Shown here: in pieces, positions 1 to 5,006 of the stretch | Layout of the letters: each line of letters begins with the position of its first letter | Numbering within the stretch: position 1 is the stretch's first letter | Notes under the pieces: generated by a model | Databases searched by the model: none | The model's input: only the letters and a program-made list of their open reading frames with translations | Told to the model about the DNA's origin: nothing | Translations under genes and position numbers: made by a program | NCBI GenBank assembly: GCA_002323775.1 | Contig: DCPV01000002.1 | Location: 10,618-15,623, forward strand | Direction: 5' to 3' | Length of the DNA stretch: 5,006 nucleotides | DNA from: Firmicutes bacterium UBA1535 | Lineage (GTDB): Bacteria > Bacillota > Clostridia > Tissierellales > Sedimentibacteraceae

Positions 1-383
1 TATATCAACAAAGAGCTATTTAATTTACATCTCATGTTAAAGTTAAAACAATTCATATTGCTCAATTCATGTATTTTTAAATACACCTTGTGTTAAAATT
101 TATTACCAAAAACAAAGAGTTTTATCTCCAGTATTGTATTTAATCTACATAGTAAATACCATACTACAAACGTAATAACACCTAATATTATAACATAAAA
201 AATAATAATTTTCAATATTTCTTACTATTTTTCTTATTATTAAATATTACAGCTTTTTTAAAATATTTTTATAGTATAATTACCTATTAATACTTAGTTT
301 ATTTATTAGTATTAAGCATAATCTTTAAGGAAAAATGGAATAGATATTCTAGATACCACCTAAAGTTTTATTTTCCAACCAAC
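1..383. other. AT-rich intergenic region with no gene
   Basis: All frames on both strands are broken by frequent stops, and nothing here looks like a gene or structured RNA. It lies downstream of the glycosylase gene, so a minus-strand terminator would be expected. The only candidate is an all-AT-type 8-bp stem (TTAATACT 287-294 with AGTATTAA 308-315), which has no following T-run in either direction. Short direct repeats occur near the left edge: ACAAAGAG at 8-15 and 112-119, TATTTAATYTACAT at 17-30 and 137-150, and CAATTCAT at 49-56 and 63-70. Much of this may simply reflect base composition. Confidence 0.7.
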
Positions 384-1259
384 CTATCTTCCTATACCAT
401 TCTCCCTAGCATAATAAAACAGATACTGCTGAGCATAACCCGACATATTTCCAAATTTGCTCTCTGCAAATTCTCTTATTTGCTTATCGTTAGTTGTTTT
501 TGGCACATATAGCTCCTGCATAACTCGTCTTACCCAAACATCTACAGGGAATGTTGAAAATTGCTTCATTGAAAATAATAGTATACAATTAGCAACCTTG
601 TTGCCTATTCCCTTATAGCTTAGCAAGTATTCTAAAGCTTCATCATATGACTTGCCTTTAAGCTTGTAAACAACATCTTTTTCATCTACTATTCGCATAG
701 CTGCTTCTTTTATTCTCTCAGAGCGAAATCCAGCCTTACAAGATTTGATAATATCAATATCTGCATTAGCTAATTGCTCCTGTGTAGGAAACGAATAATA
801 AAGCTTTCCGTTATACTCACCTATTTTATCACCAAAATTGAAGCTTAGATTTTCTATTACCTTTTTTATCATCGGAATTCTATTATTTGCAGAGATAATA
901 AAGGAAATTATAGTTTCAAACTCATCTTGATTTAAAATTCTTATACCTTGTCCAAAAGATATTGCTTTTTTCATAATGTCGTCATTATCCAGCCATAGTT
1001 TTATATTAGTATAATCAGTATTTAAGTCAAAGTAATCTTGCCAAATATTGTTAAAATCTTCTGCATTGGTATTGTTTACGATAATATCTTCATTTTGCTT
1101 TGCTACATTTATAACCTTTCCGTTTGCAACTACAGTATAGCTATTATCCTTTTCTTTTTCCCATCTAAAGGCTTGTCCACATTCAAAAATGTGACAAGGC
1201 TCAAAGTCAGGCTGTTCTTTAACAATTATTTTGTTTTTTTCCTCTTTAATCCTCATCAT
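384..1259 (-). CDS. ogg: 8-oxoguanine DNA glycosylase/AP lyase (OGG1 type)
   Basis: This is a bifunctional base-excision repair enzyme of the HhH-GPD superfamily. It removes 8-oxoguanine from DNA and can nick the resulting abasic site. The 291-residue protein has an OGG N-terminal domain (about 10-110, with CGQAFRW at 27-33) followed by the HhH-GPD domain. SANNRI (123-128) matches the OGG1 asparagine motif that contacts the opposite strand. The helix-hairpin-helix is YKGIGNKVANC (215-225), with K221 as the Schiff-base lysine, and FPVDVW (237-242) supplies the catalytic D240. Length and motif order fit a complete family member. A ribosome-binding site AGGTGA (1261-1266) lies very close to the first ATG. 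The second ATG (1254-1256) has more normal spacing, so the true start may be one codon later, giving 290 aa. The gene has its own promoter and is probably monocistronic; the lipoprotein gene upstream on the same strand ends 83 bases away. Identification is firm. The predicted relaxed opposite-base preference is inference. Confidence 0.93.
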   Translation of the reverse strand: MMRIKEEKNKIIVKEQPDFEPCHIFECGQAFRWEKEKDNSYTVVANGKVINVAKQNEDIIVNNTNAEDFNNIWQDYFDLNTDYTNIKLWLDNDDIMKKAISFGQGIRILNQDEFETIISFIISANNRIPMIKKVIENLSFNFGDKIGEYNGKLYYSFPTQEQLANADIDIIKSCKAGFRSERIKEAAMRIVDEKDVVYKLKGKSYDEALEYLLSYKGIGNKVANCILLFSMKQFSTFPVDVWVRRVMQELYVPKTTNDKQIREFAESKFGNMSGYAQQYLFYYARENGIGR

Positions 1260-1297
1260 TTCACCTATTTCTTTTGAATAAATTTTCTCTTATGATA

Positions 1298-1326
1298 ACT
1301 ATATCACACGAAGCTCATAGTTTCAA
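1298..1326 (-). promoter_or_regulatory. Sigma-A promoter for ogg, with extended -10
   Basis: On the minus strand the -35 box is TTGAAA (1321-1326) and the -10 box is TATAGT (1298-1303), with exactly 17 bases between. TGA directly before the -10 gives an extended TGn motif. Transcription should begin near 1290, leaving a leader of about 30 bases before the ogg start. The promoter sits between the lipoprotein stop codon (1343) and ogg, so ogg can be expressed independently of the lipoprotein gene. No hairpin separates the two genes, so read-through from upstream is also possible. Confidence 0.75.
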
Positions 1327-1342
1327 CTCAATTTGTGTTAAG

Positions 1343-1849
1343 TTACTTTGTATTATCCTTGTTTTGTCTTATATATTCATATTCTGGAGTGCCATCTTTT
1401 CCATTGTATGAATAATAATATTCTTCACTGATATTATTGCCCTCTATTACAATTATAAGAGGCATACCTTCCGGTCTCTCATGACGCAATAAAAATCCAT
1501 AGTTTTCTTTATTCTTTGTTTCATACATAAGCTCGTTTTTTATTAGCTTATCGTCCTTGTAATCTGCTCTATATACCGATATTTTCATATTATTATATTT
1601 AGGAATTATTAAAGCTGATTCGTAAGGACTGTCGCCATATTCTTCAATGCTTATATTCTTCTTATATATATCCACTTTTTCCTTGTTTAAATCATTTAAT
1701 ATAAAAGCAACAACATTATCATCTTTAAAATAATCTTCACCAACATGGCTAATAGCCTTATTTTCATTTGACACAACATTCTTATTGCATGAAATTAAGC
1801 TAATACTTAATATCAGCATTAACACAACTAATACATATTTTCTTTTCAT
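1343..1849 (-). CDS. Small lipoprotein of unknown function
   Basis: This 168-residue protein begins with a type II signal peptide: a basic start (MKRK), a hydrophobic core (about 5-19) and a lipobox LISC with C21 as the lipidated cysteine. It should be exported and anchored to the outer face of the membrane, leaving a mature chain of about 148 residues. The mature part is hydrophilic and charged, and beta-strand-like stretches (47-51, 78-82, 89-93, 130-136) alternate with Asp/Lys/Asn-rich loops. A tyrosine-rich segment lies at 144-159 (EEYYYSYNGKDGTPEYEY spans 142-159). No catalytic motif, metal site or known domain was recognised. The start is supported by a strong AAAGGAG ribosome-binding site (1860-1866) about 10 bases upstream. 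It has a sigma-A-like promoter of its own and is divergent from cyuA. Function cannot be assigned; a small fold of extracellular beta-sandwich type is possible but unproven. Confidence 0.82.
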   Translation of the reverse strand: MKRKYVLVVLMLILSISLISCNKNVVSNENKAISHVGEDYFKDDNVVAFILNDLNKEKVDIYKKNISIEEYGDSPYESALIIPKYNNMKISVYRADYKDDKLIKNELMYETKNKENYGFLLRHERPEGMPLIIVIEGNNISEEYYYSYNGKDGTPEYEYIRQNKDNTK

Positions 1850-1859
1850 TTTGTAATAT

Positions 1860-1866
1860 CTCCTTT
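1860..1866 (-). promoter_or_regulatory. Ribosome-binding site of the lipoprotein gene
   Basis: AAAGGAG on the minus strand lies about 10 bases before the ATG at 1847-1849. It fixes the start and gives a signal peptide of normal length. Confidence 0.75.
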
Positions 1867-1922
1867 TGCTTGTTTATAATATTCTTCTTACTAAAATATT
1901 TAAGCTATAATATTATTATTAC

Positions 1923-1952
1923 ATAATATTGTTTTTTAATGTGCTTTGTCAA
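1923..1952 (-). promoter_or_regulatory. Sigma-A-like promoter of the lipoprotein gene
   Basis: On the minus strand a perfect TTGACA -35 box (1947-1952) is followed after 18 bases by TATTAT (1923-1928). Predicted transcription starts near 1916, giving a leader of roughly 65 bases. An 8-bp inverted repeat (AATATTAT 1909-1916, ATAATATT 1923-1930) covers the -10 box and start site and could be an operator, although such repeats arise easily in AT-only sequence. Confidence 0.6.
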
Positions 1953-2031
1953 TCAAAAACTTTTAATTTGTTGTATCAAATGTATATTTAGTTTCAATTT
2001 GAGATTTTTTCTTGTCTCATTTTGTAACAAC

Positions 2032-2051
2032 TTTATCCTTTTTTATCCTTT
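2032..2051. repeat. Exact 10-bp tandem duplication
   Basis: The unit TTTATCCTTT occurs twice head to tail, followed by a T-run. On the minus strand it reads as AAAGGATAAA twice. It lies between the two divergent promoters. It may be a simple slippage product or a repeated protein site; nothing in the sequence decides which. Confidence 0.5.
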
Positions 2052-2131
2052 TTTTAAAGCCTAACATTATTTTTGTTCATCAAAGATAAGACAAACAAGG
2101 ACATACTCTAGCTTGCTCTCATTTGTTCTTA

Positions 2132-2159
2132 TTGGCACAGATATTGCAATTTACATAAT
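2132..2159 (+). promoter_or_regulatory. Likely sigma-A promoter of cyuA
   Basis: TTGGCA (2132-2137) is one base from the -35 consensus. CATAAT (2154-2159) is one base from the -10 consensus. They are 16 bases apart. Transcription would start around 2166, giving a leader of about 30 bases with the ribosome-binding site AGAGG (2186-2190), six bases before the ATG. The right arm of a bulged inverted repeat ends at the first base of the -35 box. Confidence 0.55.
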
Positions 2160-2196
2160 AAATAAATTTATTAAAAGAAAATAACAGAGGTAAATT

Positions 2197-3489
2197 ATGT
2201 CTATTAAAGAAAATATTTTATACATTATCAACAACGAGGTAAAGCCTGCTATAGGTTGTACAGAGCCAGTTGCAATAGCTCTTTGTGCCGCTGCCGCTAC
2301 TTCTTGCATAGCTGGTAGTAGCATAGATCTTGTAGAAGTGTATTTAAGCTCTAATATATACAAAAATGGTATGAATGTTGGCATACCTAATTCAAATGAA
2401 ATTGGACTCGATGTAGCAGCCGCTTTGGGTGCAGCAAAGCAAAATTATGAAAAAGGATTAGAAATCTTAGGCGAAATTGATGATACTTGCAGAAGTGTTG
2501 CAAAAACTTTATTATCAAATAACAAGGTTTTAGTGAAAATTGCTGACACAGATAAAAAGGTCTATATTGAGGTAATAGCAAAATCTGGTGATAATGTTGC
2601 AAAAGCAATAATTGTGGATAAGCATGACAATATAGTAAATATCTCTTTAAATGATAGAACAATTTTCTTAAAGGAAAATAGCTCAAACGATAATTCATGC
2701 TCTGGCGTTGATGAAAGCTTTTTTGATTCTTCAATACTTGATATTATTAAAACAATAGAAAATTTAGATTTTGAAGATACAAAGTTTATGTTAAAGGGAA
2801 TAGAAATGAATATGTCCGCCGCAAAGCTTGGTATGAGCCAAAGGCTTGGCATAGGTACTGGTTATGCAATTAAGCAAAATATGGACAAGGGAATTATAGG
2901 GACTGACTTGGCAAATAAAGCTATGATGCTGACATCGGCAGCCTCTGATGCAAGAATGTCAGGGCTTAGTGTTCCGGTCATGAGCTCTAACGGAAGTGGA
3001 AATAATGGCTTGACAGCAATTCTCCCAATAGCTGCATACAATGAAATAAATCCATCAAATGATGTAGATTTATCAAAGGCACTTGCTATAAGCCACGTTA
3101 TAACTGCTTATGTTAAGCACTATATAGGGAGATTATCTCCACTTTGCGGCTGCTCCATAGCAGCGTCTACCGGCTCTGCGTGTGCGATTACATGGCTAAT
3201 GGGCGGAAGCTATGCGCAAATACAGGGTACTGTAAAAAACATATTAGCAAATCAGTCTGGAGTTATATGTGACGGAGCAAAGCCCGGATGTGCTTTAAAG
3301 CTAGGCACAGCGGCGGCGGCAGGAGTACAATCCTCGATTTTAGCAATGGAGGGTTATTATGCTTGTAAAAACAATGGAATTGTAACAGGAACAGCAGAGC
3401 AAAGTATAAAAAACCTCAAAATTTTAAGTGATAAAGGTATGACTAATGTAGATAGGACAATTATCGATATTATGCTTAATGCTAAATAA
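2197..3489 (+). CDS. cyuA: L-cysteine desulfidase (CyuA/UPF0597 family)
   Basis: This cytoplasmic enzyme of the serine-dehydratase-alpha-like family (YhaM/CyuA, UPF0597) is expected to convert L-cysteine to pyruvate, ammonia and hydrogen sulfide. It uses a [4Fe-4S] cluster rather than pyridoxal phosphate. At 430 residues it is close to the length I recall for E. coli CyuA. The N-terminal signature is KPAIGCTEPVAIAL (16-29), with C21 the probable catalytic cysteine of the archaeal desulfidase. The C-terminal half has LTSAASDARMSG (245-256), a glycine-rich SSNGSGNNG (263-271), SPLCGCSIAASTG (314-326) and GVICDGAKPGC (355-365). C317 or C319 with C358 and C365 are the probable cluster ligands; the C358/C365 spacing of 7 matches the family. 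An AGAGG site six bases upstream supports the start. The gene stands alone and converges on the SleC-like gene. L-serine deaminase activity is a possible alternative or side activity. The family is certain; the substrate is inferred from characterised relatives. Confidence 0.92.
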   Translation: MSIKENILYIINNEVKPAIGCTEPVAIALCAAAATSCIAGSSIDLVEVYLSSNIYKNGMNVGIPNSNEIGLDVAAALGAAKQNYEKGLEILGEIDDTCRSVAKTLLSNNKVLVKIADTDKKVYIEVIAKSGDNVAKAIIVDKHDNIVNISLNDRTIFLKENSSNDNSCSGVDESFFDSSILDIIKTIENLDFEDTKFMLKGIEMNMSAAKLGMSQRLGIGTGYAIKQNMDKGIIGTDLANKAMMLTSAASDARMSGLSVPVMSSNGSGNNGLTAILPIAAYNEINPSNDVDLSKALAISHVITAYVKHYIGRLSPLCGCSIAASTGSACAITWLMGGSYAQIQGTVKNILANQSGVICDGAKPGCALKLGTAAAAGVQSSILAMEGYYACKNNGIVTGTAEQSIKNLKILSDKGMTNVDRTIIDIMLNAK

Positions 3490-3551
3490 ATTAAAATTTG
3501 CTTTTTATTTTTAACAATCTCGATTAAATGTATTATGTATAATCAATCTAC

Positions 3552-3612
3552 TTAATAAAATTATAATCTCCATCATTTAATACTAAAATGACGGAGATTA
3601 TGATTTTATTAG
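3552..3612. terminator. Long hairpin, likely bidirectional terminator
   Basis: A near-perfect inverted repeat lies between the convergent cyuA and SleC-like genes. On the plus strand TAATAAAAT (3553-3561) pairs with 3603-3611, T3562 with G3602 as a wobble, and ATAATCTCC (3563-3571) with 3593-3601. A3572/C3592 is a mismatch, and TCATTT (3573-3578) pairs with AAATGA (3586-3591) around a 7-base loop. A further T/G wobble (3552/3612) closes the base. A TTTTTT run follows at 3617-3622, so it can end the cyuA transcript. On the minus strand the mismatch becomes a G-U wobble and the 3' arm ends in a U-rich AATTTTATT, so it may also stop transcription from the SleC-like gene. The stem is far longer than an ordinary terminator needs. 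Confidence 0.75.
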
Positions 3613-3623
3613 ATAATTTTTTA

Positions 3624-3649
3624 TTGCTATAAACTACAGTTTATAGCAA
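3624..3649. repeat. 26-nt near-perfect palindrome
   Basis: TTGCTATAAACT (3624-3635) and AGTTTATAGCAA (3638-3649) are exact reverse complements separated by AC. On the plus strand it follows the T-run of the long hairpin; on the minus strand it lies 36 bases past the SleC-like stop codon. No T-run follows it in either direction, so it does not look like an intrinsic terminator. It could form a small RNA hairpin at the 3' end of the SleC-like transcript or be a dimeric protein-binding site. Confidence 0.6.
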
Positions 3650-3685
3650 ATGTTATAACTGTCATAAGAAATTAAGATATATAAA

Positions 3686-4927
3686 TTAGCTTAGCTTTTC
3701 AACAGCAATAAATACATTAGAAATCCTATACCATGTTGCGAAGTCTACGTTTCCCGTTATAGGCATTTTAAAGATTTCTTGAAATCTTTTAACAGCAGCA
3801 GCAGTATTCTCACCATAGACACCGTCCTCTATAAGCTTTGGTATCAGTGGAAAATTCCTTGATATAGCGTTTAATTGATGTTGAATTGTTCTAACAGGCT
3901 CACCACTTGAGCCTATCTCTAAAGTATATCCTGGGAATGACATTGGAATTCCTTCAACCTTTTGAGCTTGTCGCAAAATAATGTCGCTTCCATAATAATT
4001 TTTAAGTATTTGTAAGGCTGTGTATCCGCTGTCTGCAAGATACTTAGAGCCCCATTGACTTAGCCAGCCATCACGTACAACCTTTTTCCCATCGGAATAC
4101 TGGGTAAACAGTGGCTGTGCCAAACCAGGTCTTGAAATATAAGTAGTAAAAAGCTCGTCAACAACATCTGATACTTCTCTATATATGTTTCTTCCATAGT
4201 TGAATGCTTGGTCATATGCTGTAGAACTCGTTATAGTAAAGCCAAATCCTTTACTTCTGTACCATTCGGTATAGACTCTATTGAGTGTAAATGATATCAT
4301 AGCAAGAATATTTGCTTTTAGGCTCTCTATTGGCCATGTAGCGTATATCTCACTACTTGCAACATTCTTTATATAATCCTTAAACCCAATTGTGTAATTT
4401 GCTGCCCCAGTATTTTCCGGAACGCCATCATGTACAACTACAAATTCCGGAACTACAGGCTCAGGAAGAACTACCAAGCCACCTGGAAAAGGTAGTTTCT
4501 TTACCTCTGACTCAGGTATTTTAGGTGGAAAATCTCCCCACAAGGTAGGATATGGTATGTCTATTGATTCGTAGGTAGGATTTAATATTACCTGCTGCAA
4601 GGCCACGGTGTCAGGATATATTTGAACATTATAAACATTAGCCTCTATAAAACCAGGTAAAAAAACAGAAACATTGAATAAATTAAATGGTCTGCCCCCA
4701 TCAGGATTCATTGAATAATCAAGAGGTGGTGCCGGTAAGATTATCGGTGGTATCTGTCCTGAAGAATCTGTTCTCGTTTCTTCAACAATAATAGTACTTG
4801 TAGGATCATAAACTCTGACTAATGCTTCAGCAGCCGGTCTTCCTATACTATTTAAAAACACGCTCGTTGCAAGACTCCCAAAATCCCCCCTTATATTTTC
4901 TTGAATAAAGGGCTTATATCTTCTCAA
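3686..4927 (-). CDS. sleC: SleC-like spore cortex-lytic protein (SpoIID/LytB + peptidoglycan-binding)
   Basis: The likely role is hydrolysis of spore cortex peptidoglycan during germination. The 413-residue protein has a beta-rich N-terminal region (about 15-135) typical of the SleC prepro part. A proline/valine-rich linker (134-162) follows. A SpoIID/LytB domain (about 163-320) comes next, with DYIKNVASSEIYATWP (184-199) and E193 as the candidate lytic-transglycosylase glutamate. A PG_binding_1 domain (about 335-400) ends the protein, with SGEPVRTIQHQL (341-352) and EDGVYGENTAAAVKRFQ (367-383). There is no hydrophobic signal peptide, as expected for a protein made inside the forespore. As I recall, C. 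perfringens SleC is activated by Csp proteases at a Val-Val bond near residue 150; V152-V153 lies at the same place. The start is TTG, supported by AGAGGAG (4936-4942) about eight bases upstream; the next in-frame ATG (residue 72) would remove conserved sequence. Clostridia often carry paralogues, so this may not be the main germination enzyme. No csp genes are in view. Confidence 0.8.
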   Translation of the reverse strand: MRRYKPFIQENIRGDFGSLATSVFLNSIGRPAAEALVRVYDPTSTIIVEETRTDSSGQIPPIILPAPPLDYSMNPDGGRPFNLFNVSVFLPGFIEANVYNVQIYPDTVALQQVILNPTYESIDIPYPTLWGDFPPKIPESEVKKLPFPGGLVVLPEPVVPEFVVVHDGVPENTGAANYTIGFKDYIKNVASSEIYATWPIESLKANILAMISFTLNRVYTEWYRSKGFGFTITSSTAYDQAFNYGRNIYREVSDVVDELFTTYISRPGLAQPLFTQYSDGKKVVRDGWLSQWGSKYLADSGYTALQILKNYYGSDIILRQAQKVEGIPMSFPGYTLEIGSSGEPVRTIQHQLNAISRNFPLIPKLIEDGVYGENTAAAVKRFQEIFKMPITGNVDFATWYRISNVFIAVEKLS

Positions 4928-4942
4928 ATTATTAACTCCTCT
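4925..4942 (-). promoter_or_regulatory. Ribosome-binding site and TTG start of the SleC-like gene
   Basis: On the minus strand AGAGGAG (4936-4942) is followed by eight bases and then TTG (4925-4927). No in-frame ATG or GTG with a comparable site occurs nearby: a GTT stands at 4934-4936 and an in-frame TAA at 4958-4960. TTG is therefore the best start. A weak start codon may lower translation. Confidence 0.75.
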
Positions 4943-4962
4943 CTTTTTATTATTATTTTACC

Positions 4963-4998
4963 ATTCTATATTATAATTTTCGTGCTGTATATTATCTA
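4963..4998 (-). promoter_or_regulatory. Possible promoter of the SleC-like gene, sigma factor unclear
   Basis: Two overlapping readings exist on the minus strand. TAGATA (4993-4998) with TATAAT (4970-4975) at 17-base spacing resembles a sigma-A promoter with a poor -35. ATACAG (4985-4990) with TATAGAAT (4963-4970) at 14-base spacing is loosely like a sporulation sigma-E promoter. Genes of this family are normally expressed in the sporulating cell, which would favour a sporulation sigma factor, but neither match is strong. Confidence 0.3.
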
Positions 4999-5006
4999 TA
5001 ATAATT

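Larger units (their letters stand above)
1850..2196. other. Divergent intergenic region between the lipoprotein gene and cyuA
   Basis: This 347-base stretch separates two divergently transcribed genes and contains a promoter for each. Between the promoters lie several short repeats. They are an inverted repeat TGAGA/TCTCA (2000-2004, 2015-2019), an exact 10-bp tandem duplication (2032-2051), an 8-base direct repeat TCTCATTT (2015-2022 and 2117-2124), and a bulged inverted repeat (2086-2132) reaching the cyuA -35 box. No riboswitch class or T-box was recognised. A 41-codon frame at 1939-2064 has no ribosome-binding site and is not considered a gene. Confidence 0.6.

Noticed and set aside
275..280. 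TATAAT as a plus-strand promoter
   Set aside because: No acceptable -35 box lies 15-19 bases upstream and no gene follows on the plus strand; such words are common in this composition.
287..315. 8-bp hairpin as a terminator for ogg
   Set aside because: The stem contains only one GC pair, the loop is 13 bases, and no T-run follows on the minus strand.
1038..1277. 79-codon plus-strand frame antisense to ogg
   Set aside because: It lies opposite the start of ogg and its promoter, has no ribosome-binding site, and its product is a low-complexity hydrophobic string typical of the complement of AT-rich coding sequence.
1939..2064. 41-codon plus-strand frame in the divergent intergenic region
   Set aside because: There is no ribosome-binding site before its ATG. 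The product is Phe/Cys-rich as expected from T-rich sequence, and it overlaps the lipoprotein promoter and the tandem repeat.
2086..2196. A riboswitch or T-box leader before cyuA
   Set aside because: The predicted leader is only about 30 bases and no known conserved core was seen; the inverted repeat lies upstream of the predicted transcription start.
2151..2384. Minus-strand frame across the cyuA start
   Set aside because: It is antisense to the well-supported cyuA coding sequence and its 5' region, with no family resemblance.
2387..2852. Two overlapping minus-strand frames inside cyuA
   Set aside because: Both are shadows of cyuA codons, with skewed composition and no supporting start signals.

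Overview
The window is strongly AT-rich and encodes proteins typical of an anaerobic, spore-forming low-GC Gram-positive (Clostridia). The signs are an OGG1-type 8-oxoguanine glycosylase of the kind found in clostridia, an oxygen-sensitive iron-sulfur L-cysteine desulfidase, and a SleC-like spore cortex-lytic protein. Good Shine-Dalgarno sites precede all four genes, and sigma-A-like promoters precede at least three. No RNA genes, transposons, CRISPR arrays or phage genes were seen. The species cannot be fixed from the sequence.

Layout: 1-383 is AT-rich with no gene, only weak repeats and a weak hairpin. On the minus strand, 384-1259 encodes the 8-oxoguanine DNA glycosylase (ogg), which has its own strong promoter (-35/-10 at 1298-1326). 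Also on the minus strand, 1343-1849 encodes a small lipoprotein of unknown function. A divergent intergenic region (1850-2196) carries promoters for the lipoprotein gene and for cyuA, plus several short inverted and tandem repeats. On the plus strand, 2197-3489 encodes a CyuA/UPF0597-family L-cysteine desulfidase. A convergent intergenic region (3490-3685) holds a very long near-perfect hairpin, which is the likely bidirectional terminator, and a separate 26-nt palindrome. On the minus strand, 3686-4927 encodes the SleC-like protein, starting at TTG; its promoter probably lies in the last 80 bases.

The four genes do not form an operon or an evident pathway. They look like four independent chromosomal units: DNA repair, an envelope lipoprotein, cysteine catabolism to pyruvate, ammonia and sulfide, and spore germination. 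I did not find a convincing undescribed system. The points most worth a second look are the two palindromic structures between cyuA and the SleC-like gene, the apparent loss of a cysteine pair in the SleC-like enzyme, the opposite-base pocket of the glycosylase, and the bulged inverted repeat touching the cyuA promoter.
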